From positions 1 to 27,879 of the IMG/VR virus record IMGVR_UViG_3300033064_004296: a DNA stretch of 27,879 bases; one strand, written 5' to 3'. Origin of the DNA: a virus. Shown here piece by piece: positions 1-6,494 of this stretch. The translations under genes were made by a program, and so were the position numbers. Position 1 is the first letter of the stretch. The number at the start of each line of letters is the position of its first letter. Under the pieces are notes generated by a model, which searched no databases, had not been told where the DNA came from, and saw nothing but the letters and a program-made list of their open reading frames with translations.

Positions 1-251
1 GCTTGAGGAATTGCCACGTCAGTATATAAGAATTGATCAAATAACAAGGGTTTAAGGTTTCGGTTTACCCGTTCTTCATTAAGGTATTTAATGAATAGGT
101 TTTCGTATTTTCTCAGACTATCTGAAGAATATTTCAAATAATCCCAATCGCACGGAATTTGATATTCAACTCCACTTCTGAATACCGAACCACATTGTCC
201 GTAGACAAAATTGGATAAAACTAAGAATAGGATAAGAGTTAGTCTGTTCAT
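1..251 (-). CDS. Secreted CAP/SCP-domain protein, 3' end cut by window edge
   Basis: This reading frame starts with ATG at 251 and stays open to base 1, giving 83 codons with no stop, so the gene is partial. The N-terminus is a classic signal peptide: Met-Asn-Arg, a hydrophobic run (LTLILFLVLSNFV), then a YGQ cleavage region typical of Bacteroidetes. The mature part contains FIKYLNEERVNRNLKPLLFD, which fits the first helix of CAP (SCP/PR-1/YkwD) domains, whose consensus is roughly L-N-x-x-R-x-x-x-x-L-x-P-L-x-x-D. The catalytic-like His/Glu residues of the family would lie beyond the window edge and cannot be checked. A TATATTTG element lies 4 bases upstream of the start. CAP proteins are secreted and bind lipids, cell wall or proteins; a phage role in the envelope is inference. 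The CAP call rests on one motif only. Confidence 0.6.
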   Translation of the reverse strand, partial: MNRLTLILFLVLSNFVYGQCGSVFRSGVEYQIPCDWDYLKYSSDSLRKYENLFIKYLNEERVNRNLKPLLFDQFLYTDVAIPQ

Positions 252-255
252 ACTT

Positions 256-263
256 CAAATATA
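256..263 (-). promoter_or_regulatory. Bacteroidetes-type -7 element (TATATTTG) before CAP gene
   Basis: On the minus strand the sequence reads TATATTTG, matching the TAnnTTTG -7 consensus of the Bacteroidetes primary sigma factor. It lies only 4 bases upstream of the ATG at 251. No clear TTTG -33 box is seen at 19-21 bases, so this is a half-match. It would give a transcript with almost no leader. Confidence 0.35.
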
Positions 264-276
264 AGTAATTTGTTTG

Positions 277-285
277 TATTTATTA
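277..285 (+). promoter_or_regulatory. TATTTATTA element (candidate late promoter)
   Basis: TATTTATTA lies 2 bases before the ATG at 288. It is one of ten such elements in the window. Here the gap is too short for an ordinary -10 box serving this start, so its role at this site is unclear. Confidence 0.35.
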
Positions 286-287
286 CT

Positions 288-1412
288 ATGAATCTAAAGA
301 AAATTTTAGTTGAGCAATTAAGTCCTGAATCTGATTTCGGGAAAATCCTTGCCATTAAAAAAGGAACGGTAGATAAAACAGATATTGAGTTCAGTTCAGA
401 ATACATTAATGACTTTGATGACAAATATGTGTATTTCGATTTTGATGATGCTGAAAATTATTTGAAATATTTTTTGGATCCTGAGTATGCTGAAGATGGG
501 TACGGTATAGAGGACATTGACCAATGGGTATATGCGTTAAATTACGGTTTCCGTGATAATGAATACTTGGATTGGAGTGCCGTTGATGATGAGTGGGAAA
601 GTGGATACCCAGTTGATATATTAAATACAGAAAACAAAGAAAAATTAGATAAGATTATTTTATTATTGAAACCTGATGGTCAGGATTTGATTGAAAAATC
701 AAGCTACGGTACTCGTGTGTTATATAAAGATGCAGAAAAAATAACAGCATTTCTAAAAGGATACGATACCATTAAAAACCCACTTTTGGATGTATACCAC
801 GATGCCATAAATGAATCTCATAGTGTTGCAGCTAGTAAAGATATTGAAGAAGACGCAGAAAAAATGTTAGAACCTTTGGGTTTTGAGTCCGATGGTAGAA
901 ATTTTCATTACTATAAAATTCCTTTATCTAATCTTGCTTTACTATACTCAAGGTATTCAAATAATGTCAACGACGACATAACAACCGTTTTAAGAAAATC
1001 TGCTGATAAACTATTGAAATTCCCATCTACCGACAGCGTTTGGGAGTATTTGTCGGAATCGGAAGATGTTGAGGTGTTTAATCGAGGTTATCAACCAACG
1101 GCCTCTGAAATATTGGATAATGCATTAGAACAGGTTTTGGAAGAATCAAAAGACCTTGAAGAGTATAGAAAAATCTACAACTACATTTTAAAAAATTATG
1201 GGTTTGAAAAAAAACATCGTATTCCAAATGTCGGTACAGATGCAAACTCTAATATTGGTTTTTCGGTTGATTCAGTAGATCCAACAACAAATAAGTTGGA
1301 TGTAAATTTTGAACAAAATTGGAGACGGAAAAAAACAACAATGACCTTTTCAGATTTTATCAATCTATTGAATAATACAAGATTATTCAATTTTGGTGAC
1401 ATCTTCGATTAA
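288..1412 (+). CDS. Unknown phage protein, 374 residues
   Basis: I do not recognise a family. The frame is open from 270, but the first codons encode MFVFIT directly over the TATTTATTA element, so I prefer the ATG at 288, whose product begins MNLKKILVEQLSPES. The protein is acidic, with many Asp/Tyr/Phe residues in the first 120 positions (for example YVYFDFDDAENYLKYF) and a mixed, more helical second half. There is no signal peptide or membrane segment. It is divergent from the CAP gene, with only 36 bases between the two starts. Its stop overlaps the stop of the convergent peptidase gene: the bases TTAA at 1409-1412 contain both. The amphipathic N-terminus resembles those of other structural-region proteins in the window, but a virion role is only a guess. 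Confidence 0.7.
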   Translation: MNLKKILVEQLSPESDFGKILAIKKGTVDKTDIEFSSEYINDFDDKYVYFDFDDAENYLKYFLDPEYAEDGYGIEDIDQWVYALNYGFRDNEYLDWSAVDDEWESGYPVDILNTENKEKLDKIILLLKPDGQDLIEKSSYGTRVLYKDAEKITAFLKGYDTIKNPLLDVYHDAINESHSVAASKDIEEDAEKMLEPLGFESDGRNFHYYKIPLSNLALLYSRYSNNVNDDITTVLRKSADKLLKFPSTDSVWEYLSESEDVEVFNRGYQPTASEILDNALEQVLEESKDLEEYRKIYNYILKNYGFEKKHRIPNVGTDANSNIGFSVDSVDPTTNKLDVNFEQNWRRKKTTMTFSDFINLLNNTRLFNFGDIFD

Positions 1413-2461
1413 TAATCAAGATGTTTCTTTAATACCTCATATAGATCCTGAATTTGATCCCCATCGAAGAAAATCAGATCATCAGAAATTTTATCTTTGA
1501 TAGATAGACCAATCGAGTCAAAAGTCAAAATGTTATCACCAACAACAATAGTTGATTCATCTTCAACATCTTCCTGTTCAGTGTCGTCAATATCGGAAAG
1601 GGAATTATAAGACTTCCAATCATATTTGTATGCTTTGTAGATGTACTCATATTTTTTGTAACCAAGTTTGTTAACCAAGTCCTCAGCCATCCAAATTGAG
1701 TTTTCAACATCCTGTAAAACCACAAACTCCTGATTCGAGTGCATATTGTAGTATCCACAAGAAAAGTTGATACAAGAGAAGTCACCCTTTTGTTTGATTT
1801 GTGATACATCCGTGTATGGGTGAGTCTGTTCTGAAGCCACTGTATCCATCCAAGTCTCAAACGTAGATTTGGCAATTTTGATGAACTCACCTTCATCATC
1901 GTATAATTTAACACCCCAACAAATACGAGTAATCAGGTGATCACCAGGTGCGTCGAATTGAACAGCGTAACCAACATCTTTTAAGAAATCTACATCACAT
2001 CGTTGCGACCCGTGACAACCTGTTTCTTCAGAAACAAACAAACCAATTTTTACTTTCGGAAGGATACGGAGTAACTCTAATGCGATAAAAACACCAGCCT
2101 TGTCATCACCACCAATACCAGTAGGTTGTCCTGACGGTGTATATGATTTTAGAATATCAAACTCAGTAGAATCAAAAGTCTTTCCGTAGGTGAATGGTTT
2201 TGATGAACGTTCTTCTTTAACAACAATTTCAGGAACCATTTCGTGAACAGTATCGGTGTGTGCGATAAACATCGGATAAAATTCTCCATCCATCAATTCT
2301 CCTTTGGTGATGTAAATGTTTTGTAGATCATCACGGTAAAATGAAACACCTGACATATTATCAATTTCAGTGCAAATGTATTCGACGATCTTTTCTTCCT
2401 TGTAGGTTTTAGATGGTACCGATAAAAGTGATTTGAATCTATTGAGTTGCTCTGTTTTCAT
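1409..2461 (-). CDS. Co-catalytic zinc aminopeptidase, M20/M28/M42 type (PepT-like)
   Basis: This is a metallo-exopeptidase of clan MH. All expected metal ligands and catalytic residues are visible in order: HTDT (His68, Asp70), GGDDKAG (Asp119/120), SEETGCHGS (Glu145 as general base, Glu146 as ligand), Asp170 in VQFDAPGD, and His241 in YNMHSNQE. The GGDDKAG and EETG..GS motifs are closest to tripeptidase T and M28/M42 enzymes. About 70 residues separate Asp170 from His241, shorter than the M20 dimerisation lid as I remember it, so the enzyme looks compact. The C-terminal ~70 residues, after position 280, form an acidic extension with no recognised motif. There is no signal peptide, so it should act on peptides in the cytoplasm. 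It lies 46 bases downstream of the ClpC-like gene on the same strand, which suggests it trims peptides released by proteolysis (inference). Confidence 0.85.
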   Translation of the reverse strand: MKTEQLNRFKSLLSVPSKTYKEEKIVEYICTEIDNMSGVSFYRDDLQNIYITKGELMDGEFYPMFIAHTDTVHEMVPEIVVKEERSSKPFTYGKTFDSTEFDILKSYTPSGQPTGIGGDDKAGVFIALELLRILPKVKIGLFVSEETGCHGSQRCDVDFLKDVGYAVQFDAPGDHLITRICWGVKLYDDEGEFIKIAKSTFETWMDTVASEQTHPYTDVSQIKQKGDFSCINFSCGYYNMHSNQEFVVLQDVENSIWMAEDLVNKLGYKKYEYIYKAYKYDWKSYNSLSDIDDTEQEDVEDESTIVVGDNILTFDSIGLSIKDKISDDLIFFDGDQIQDLYEVLKKHLDY

Positions 2462-2465
2462 AGTG

Positions 2466-2473
2466 CAAATATA
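2466..2473 (-). promoter_or_regulatory. Bacteroidetes-type -7 element (TATATTTG) before peptidase gene
   Basis: The minus strand reads TATATTTG, a full match to TAnnTTTG, 4 bases before the ATG at 2461. No TTTG -33 box stands out upstream. The same sequence at the same distance precedes the CAP gene, which makes chance less likely. Confidence 0.4.
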
Positions 2474-2507
2474 TGAAAAATTTTGTTAATAAAAAAATTT
2501 AAGGGGA

Positions 2508-4523
2508 TTATTCATCCCCCAAAACTACTTCTTCCTCTTTTAGAACAAGTTGGTATTCACCTTCAGTCGTGATCCTTTTACGTAGAACTTCTTCTGAGAT
2601 CAAATCTTCAATTTGTTCTTGGATCGCTCTCTTGATAGGACGTGCTCCATACTTCTCATCAAAACCAATCTTTGAAATGTGTGAACGAACTTCGTCATTG
2701 ATGTTGATAGTGTAACCCATTTTGTTGAGACGATCAAGAAGTTTTTGAAGTTCAATATCTACGATCATCTTAATCTCTTCTTCTTTGAGGGGATTAAACA
2801 CTACGATTTCATCGACACGATTAAGGAACTCGGGAGTGAAAAAGTTTTTCAGTTCTTTTTGAAGGACTGACTTCTTAAGTTCTTCGTTATTACCTGATCT
2901 TGAGTTAGTGTCAAAACCAACTCCAGTTCCAAAATCCTGTAGTCTTCTGACACCGATATTCGATGTCATAATAATTAAGGTATTCTTGAAGTTAATTTTT
3001 CGACCAAAGCTGTCAGTAAGGAACCCGTCATCCAACATTTGAAGAAGAAGGTGAAAGATATCTTTATTTGCCTTTTCTACTTCATCAAATAAAACAACAG
3101 AGTAAGGTTTGTTTTTTACTGCTTCGGTGAGTTGTCCACCTTCGTTGTAACCAACGTAACCTGGAGGTGAACCGATCAAACGTGACATAGAGTATTTTTC
3201 TTGATACTCTGACATATCAACTCGGATAAGTGCTTCAGGGTCTCCAAAGATTTCTTCAGCCAATCGTTTTGCCAAGTGGGTTTTACCAACACCAGTAGAT
3301 CCAAGAAAGATGAATGAACCAATAGGTCGGTTAGGATCTTTAATTCCTACACGGTTTCTACGGATTGACTTAGATATTTTACTTACCGCCTCTTTTTGTC
3401 CGATTACGGATTTGCTTAAATTCTTTTCAAGATCAAGAAGAGCCTCTGCTTCATCAGAAGTTAGTTTAGATATTGGGATTTTTGTCATCATAGACACAAC
3501 CTCATAAACCATATCTTCGGTAATAATTTGACGATTATTTTGTTGTTGTGATTCAAACTTTTTCTTTTCTTCTTCAAGTTTTTTGAGGATTTTTTTCTCT
3601 TTGTCACGAAGTTGTGCGGCGTCTTCGTAACGTTGTTGTTTCACAACCAATAGTTTTTCATCTTTAATGTTAATTGATTCCAACTTGAGTTGCTCAATTA
3701 GTTCAGGGAACTTAACGTTAATTTGTGATTTTGCACCAACCTCATCCAAAATGTCAATTGCTTTGTCAGGAAACTCACGGCCAGTGATGTAACGACCTGC
3801 TAATTGAACACAAGCCTCAAGAGCTTTATCTGAGTAGGATACCTTGTGGTGTTTTTCATATTGAAATTTAAGTTGTTTAAGGATTTCCAAAGTTTGTTCA
3901 GGGGTTGATCCGTCAACAATTACTTTTTGGAAACGACGATCAAGTGCCCCGTCTTTTTCAATGTGTTCACGATATTCATCCAAAGTGGTGGCACCAATAC
4001 ATTGAAGTTCACCACGTGCGAGTGCGGGTTTAAAAATGTTGGAAGCGTCGAGTGAACCTGATGAATTACCCGCTCCGATTATAGTGTGGATTTCATCAAT
4101 AAAAACAATAATGTCAGGGTTGTTATGGAGCTCTTCAAGAATGACTTTAAGACGTTCTTCAAATTGTCCACGATATTTTGTACCTGCAACAATTGATGTC
4201 ATATCCAAAGAAACAATGCGTTTTTCGCAAAGATTCTGAGGACAATCTCCTTCAAAAATTTTCATAGCCAAACCCTCAACTATTGCCGTTTTACCGGCGC
4301 CAGGTTCTCCAACGATGATAGGGTTGTTCTTTTTACGACGAGAAAGAATTTGTGCAATTCGTTGAATTTCTTTCTCCCTACCAATGACAGGGTCAAGTTT
4401 TCCTTGTTCTGCCAACTTGATAAGATCTCGTGAAAAGTTATCTAATACAGGTGTAGTTGAACTATTGGGTGTATCTCCCTTTTTTTTCCCTCCTTTATCG
4501 TTTGGGTCTACTGATTCGATCAT
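2508..4523 (-). CDS. clpC-like: ClpC-type AAA+ unfoldase lacking the N-terminal domain
   Basis: This is a two-ring Hsp100 unfoldase of 671 residues. D1 has Walker A GEPGAGKT (72-79), Walker B IIVFIDE (138-144) and an arginine-finger region DRRFQ (195-199). D2 has Walker A GSTGVGKT (408-415), Walker B VVLFDE (476-481), FLNRVDE (566-572) and sensor-2 GARP (626-629). Between them, residues ~285-312 form a short coiled insert with a UVR-like motif ([15 protein letters not shown]), typical of ClpC rather than ClpB or ClpA. The usual N-terminal double Clp repeat is absent: after a 28-residue Lys/Gly-rich leader the protein goes straight into [23 protein letters not shown] at 535-537, in FGTGVGFD, sits where ClpC carries its ClpP-docking loop. 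It probably unfolds proteins for host ClpP; no ClpP gene is in the window. A TTTG-N20-TATCTTTG promoter precedes it. Confidence 0.92.
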   Translation of the reverse strand: MIESVDPNDKGGKKKGDTPNSSTTPVLDNFSRDLIKLAEQGKLDPVIGREKEIQRIAQILSRRKKNNPIIVGEPGAGKTAIVEGLAMKIFEGDCPQNLCEKRIVSLDMTSIVAGTKYRGQFEERLKVILEELHNNPDIIVFIDEIHTIIGAGNSSGSLDASNIFKPALARGELQCIGATTLDEYREHIEKDGALDRRFQKVIVDGSTPEQTLEILKQLKFQYEKHHKVSYSDKALEACVQLAGRYITGREFPDKAIDILDEVGAKSQINVKFPELIEQLKLESINIKDEKLLVVKQQRYEDAAQLRDKEKKILKKLEEEKKKFESQQQNNRQIITEDMVYEVVSMMTKIPISKLTSDEAEALLDLEKNLSKSVIGQKEAVSKISKSIRRNRVGIKDPNRPIGSFIFLGSTGVGKTHLAKRLAEEIFGDPEALIRVDMSEYQEKYSMSRLIGSPPGYVGYNEGGQLTEAVKNKPYSVVLFDEVEKANKDIFHLLLQMLDDGFLTDSFGRKINFKNTLIIMTSNIGVRRLQDFGTGVGFDTNSRSGNNEELKKSVLQKELKNFFTPEFLNRVDEIVVFNPLKEEEIKMIVDIELQKLLDRLNKMGYTININDEVRSHISKIGFDEKYGARPIKRAIQEQIEDLISEEVLRKRITTEGEYQLVLKEEEVVLGDE

Positions 4524-4544
4524 AGTTTTTTAGATTTAATGGTA

Positions 4545-4576
4545 CAAAGATAACCAAAAAAATAAGAATATCCAAA
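4545..4576 (-). promoter_or_regulatory. Bacteroidetes-type promoter of the clp gene
   Basis: On the minus strand TTTG (4576-4573) is followed after 20 bases by TATCTTTG (4552-4545). This matches the Bacteroidetes TTTG / TAnnTTTG consensus in both boxes and in spacing. The leader to the ATG at 4523 would be roughly 15 bases. It suggests transcription by the unmodified host polymerase, hence early expression (inference). Confidence 0.6.
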
Positions 4577-4579
4577 TTT

Positions 4580-4592
4580 TGACAATTTGTCA
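4580..4592 (+). promoter_or_regulatory. Perfect palindrome TGACAATTTGTCA next to clp promoter, possible operator
   Basis: Arms TGACAA and TTGTCA flank a single T. The palindrome begins 4 bases beyond the -33 box of the clp promoter. Two more TGACA copies follow at 4611-4615 and 4619-4623. The site lies in the 174-base gap between two divergent genes, the usual place for an operator. The binding protein is unknown. Confidence 0.35.
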
Positions 4593-4627
4593 GTCGAAGT
4601 TTTTTCACACTGACATTTTGACATATA

Positions 4628-4657
4628 TTGTTTCATTTTCAAGTGTTGGTATATTTT
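4628..4657 (+). promoter_or_regulatory. Candidate promoter for the UVR-repeat gene
   Basis: TTG at 4628-4630 and TATATTTT at 4650-4657 are 19 bases apart, one mismatch from the Bacteroidetes TAnnTTTG consensus. The start site would fall near 4664, leaving a leader of about 34 bases before the ATG at 4698. The region is very AT-rich, so chance matches are likely. Confidence 0.3.
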
Positions 4658-4697
4658 TTATAAAAGTAGTTCAAATAAATTTTAAAAACAAAAAAAT

Positions 4698-5141
4698 ATG
4701 TTCGGTAGAAAAAAATTTGGAATGGGATACTTTGATATTCTCTTCAATGATTTAAATAATATGATTAATGAACCTTTATTAGTTAAAGGTAGGACAAAAG
4801 TTGAAAGTGGTTCGGACAAAAATGGACAATGGACAAAAGAAACATTTACATCTGTGGATGGATCCTATAGTGTAACAAACATTTTTAGAAACTTAGGTCC
4901 TGTTCTAAATAAATCTCAAAAGACTGAACTTGATGAGATTTCACACTTGAAGTCTCAGTTAGAAACATCGATTGAAGAACAGAATTTTGAAAAGGCGGCA
5001 GAGTTGAGAGATAAGATCAAATCTTTGGATACTAACAAAGAAAAGATTTTAGAGTTACAATCTGAATTAAAGAAGGCTGTTGATCACCAAGATTTTGAGA
5101 AGGCTATAGAACTTCGAGATGAAATCAAGAAATTAAGTTAA
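4698..5141 (+). CDS. Tandem UVR-motif protein, candidate Clp adaptor
   Basis: This is a 147-residue soluble protein. The C-terminal half carries two successive UVR-type motifs, IEEQNFEKAAELRDKIKSL (about 92-110) and VDHQDFEKAIELRDEIKKL (about 128-146), each an Asp/Asn-Phe-Glu-Lys-Ala helix followed by Leu-Arg-Asp. The N-terminal ~70 residues (MFGRKKFGMGYFDILFNDL and onward) are not recognised. UVR motifs are known in UvrB, UvrC, ClpC and McsA, where they mediate protein-protein contacts. The gene is divergent from the ClpC-like gene, whose product also contains a UVR motif, so an adaptor or regulator for that unfoldase is a reasonable inference. No nuclease or kinase motif is visible, so it is not UvrB, UvrC or McsB. 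The start is preceded by an A-rich stretch, and a strong terminator follows the stop directly. Confidence 0.8.
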   Translation: MFGRKKFGMGYFDILFNDLNNMINEPLLVKGRTKVESGSDKNGQWTKETFTSVDGSYSVTNIFRNLGPVLNKSQKTELDEISHLKSQLETSIEEQNFEKAAELRDKIKSLDTNKEKILELQSELKKAVDHQDFEKAIELRDEIKKLS

Positions 5142-5144
5142 TAT

Positions 5145-5172
5145 AAAACCCTCACTTTGTTGAGGGTTTTTT
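5145..5172 (+). terminator. Rho-independent terminator after UVR gene
   Basis: AAAACCCTCA (5145-5154) pairs perfectly with TGAGGGTTTT (5161-5170) around a 6-base loop and runs into T residues. It starts 4 bases after the gene's stop and separates the accessory block from the head block. Confidence 0.9.
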
Positions 5173-5191
5173 ATTTTACCATATTTGTTAT

Positions 5192-5200
5192 TATTTATTA
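5192..5200 (+). promoter_or_regulatory. TATTTATTA element (candidate late promoter)
   Basis: TATTTATTA lies 15 bases before the ATG at 5216, directly after the terminator at 5145-5172. This is where a new promoter for the head block would be expected. Confidence 0.5.
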
Positions 5201-5215
5201 TAAAATAATTAAGAT

Positions 5216-5464
5216 ATGGCAGTAAAAAGTGAAAAAATAGAGGGTAAAATTATTCTTTGTGAGTTTGATTCCACAAATTTGAAAAGTGCTAAGTATAATA
5301 CCGAAGATCAGACATTATTGGTGACTTTTGGTAATGGTGGACAATATGAATACGAAAATGTACCACATAAGGAATTTGTAAAACTTAGATTGGCAGAATC
5401 TAACGGAAAGTATTTTAACACCGAAATCTCCAAAAAGTACAAATACAAAAAATTAACAAACTAA
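5216..5464 (+). CDS. KTSC-domain protein
   Basis: This 82-residue protein is almost entirely a KTSC domain (named for its similarity to a C-terminal domain of some lysyl-tRNA synthetases). Visible family features are STNLKSAKYN near residues 20-29, the strand pattern LLVTFGNGGQYEYENVP (about 39-55) and the final GKYFNTEISKKYKYKKL (about 69-80). It corresponds well to the full domain length. The family is common in bacteria and phages; its function is not established, and nucleic-acid binding has been suggested. It is the first gene after the terminator at 5145-5172 and is followed after 21 bases by the nucleotidyltransferase gene, so the two are probably co-transcribed. Confidence 0.8.
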   Translation: MAVKSEKIEGKIILCEFDSTNLKSAKYNTEDQTLLVTFGNGGQYEYENVPHKEFVKLRLAESNGKYFNTEISKKYKYKKLTN

Positions 5465-5485
5465 TTAACTACACTACTTATAGTA

Positions 5486-6232
5486 ATGGAAAGTTTCAAT
5501 AAAATATTAAGTAGTTTTAATGTTCAGGATGAGTTAAATTCAAAAATTTGGATTGAACACAATGGACATTATCATATGAGAGAAGATGTCAGAAAAAGAC
5601 TATTAGATATTGCTGAAGAATTTGTACGGTTTATTGGTATGGATATATTTGTTCAGGATGTTATGATGACGGGATCTTTATCTAATTATAACTGGTCTCA
5701 ATTTTCTGATGTTGATTTACATATTATGTACAATTTTAAGGACTCAAAAGATAAAGAAGAGATCGTAAAAGAACTTTTCAAAATAAAAAAAACATTATTT
5801 AACTCCACACATAATATTAAAGTAAAAGGTTTTGACGTGGAGTTATATGTTCAAGATACTTCAGAACCACACGTTTCGTCAGGAGTTTATTCTGTTCTCT
5901 TCAGTGATTGGATCAACGAACCATCTAAAGATGAGGTGGTAATTGACAGTAAACTTATACAAAAGAAAACAGAGTCTTGGATGGAAAAAATAGATAACCT
6001 TATTGAGGATGTTGAAGATGAATACCTTGAAACTGCTTTAGATTATATTGACCTTTTAAAAGAAAAATTAAAACAATACAGGAACGACGGACTTGAGAGA
6101 GAAGGTGAGTATTCTTATGAAAATTTGGTATTCAAGTTCTTGAGAAGAAACGGATATATACAGAAACTATTTGATTTTACTAACGAATTGGTGGATAAAA
6201 GATTGTCTTTAGAACAAAAAAATATTATATAA
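5486..6232 (+). CDS. DNA polymerase beta-superfamily nucleotidyltransferase
   Basis: This 248-residue protein shows the hallmark of the pol-beta nucleotidyltransferase fold: GS at 63-64 in MMTGSLSNYNWSQFSDVDLH, the metal-binding pair Asp75 and Asp77, and a third Asp117 in GFDVELYV. All three acidic residues are present, so it should be active. These enzymes transfer an NMP to a protein, RNA or small molecule; the substrate here cannot be read from sequence. The C-terminal ~90 residues are helical and charged, with no known domain. An antitoxin-like HEPN partner was not seen next to it, so a toxin-antitoxin role has no support. It sits between KTSC and small virion-region genes and probably belongs to the same transcript as the KTSC gene. 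Confidence 0.8.
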   Translation: MESFNKILSSFNVQDELNSKIWIEHNGHYHMREDVRKRLLDIAEEFVRFIGMDIFVQDVMMTGSLSNYNWSQFSDVDLHIMYNFKDSKDKEEIVKELFKIKKTLFNSTHNIKVKGFDVELYVQDTSEPHVSSGVYSVLFSDWINEPSKDEVVIDSKLIQKKTESWMEKIDNLIEDVEDEYLETALDYIDLLKEKLKQYRNDGLEREGEYSYENLVFKFLRRNGYIQKLFDFTNELVDKRLSLEQKNII

Positions 6233-6265
6233 TAAATCAAAAATAGAAAATAGTTTATTTCTGTA

Positions 6266-6274
6266 TATTTATTA
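6266..6274 (+). promoter_or_regulatory. TATTTATTA element (candidate late promoter)
   Basis: TATTTATTA lies 12 bases before the ATG at 6287 of a small protein gene. Confidence 0.5.
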
Positions 6275-6286
6275 AGTAAAAAAACT

Positions 6287-6481
6287 ATGGCTGCTATCAC
6301 TGCTTGTACAGAAAATCCATATACTGTTGACCTTGTAGGTTATTTACCTGGTACTGGTCAGACCGTAGGTTCAATTGTGACATATGACACACCACCACCT
6401 GTGTGGACTTCTGAAACCGGTGAAGTAGTATTACAATGCCAATCCGTAGCCTTAGGTGGTATCAACGGACTAAATAATTAA
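6287..6481 (+). CDS. Small unknown protein, 64 residues
   Basis: This short protein is rich in Thr, Val, Gly and Pro, with two Cys (MAAITACTENPYTVDLVG... VVLQCQSVALGGINGLNN) and almost no Lys. Such a beta-prone, weakly charged composition is usual in small capsid decoration or tail-tube accessory proteins, but I recognise no family. It has its own TATTTATTA element 12 bases upstream and a 13-base gap to the next gene. Having a separate late-type element suggests it is needed in quantity (inference). A reading-frame artefact is possible given the size, but the start context (AAAAAAACTATGG), the clean intergenic gaps and the element all support a real gene. Confidence 0.65.
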   Translation: MAAITACTENPYTVDLVGYLPGTGQTVGSIVTYDTPPPVWTSETGEVVLQCQSVALGGINGLNN

Positions 6482-6494
6482 TAAAAAAGTACAA

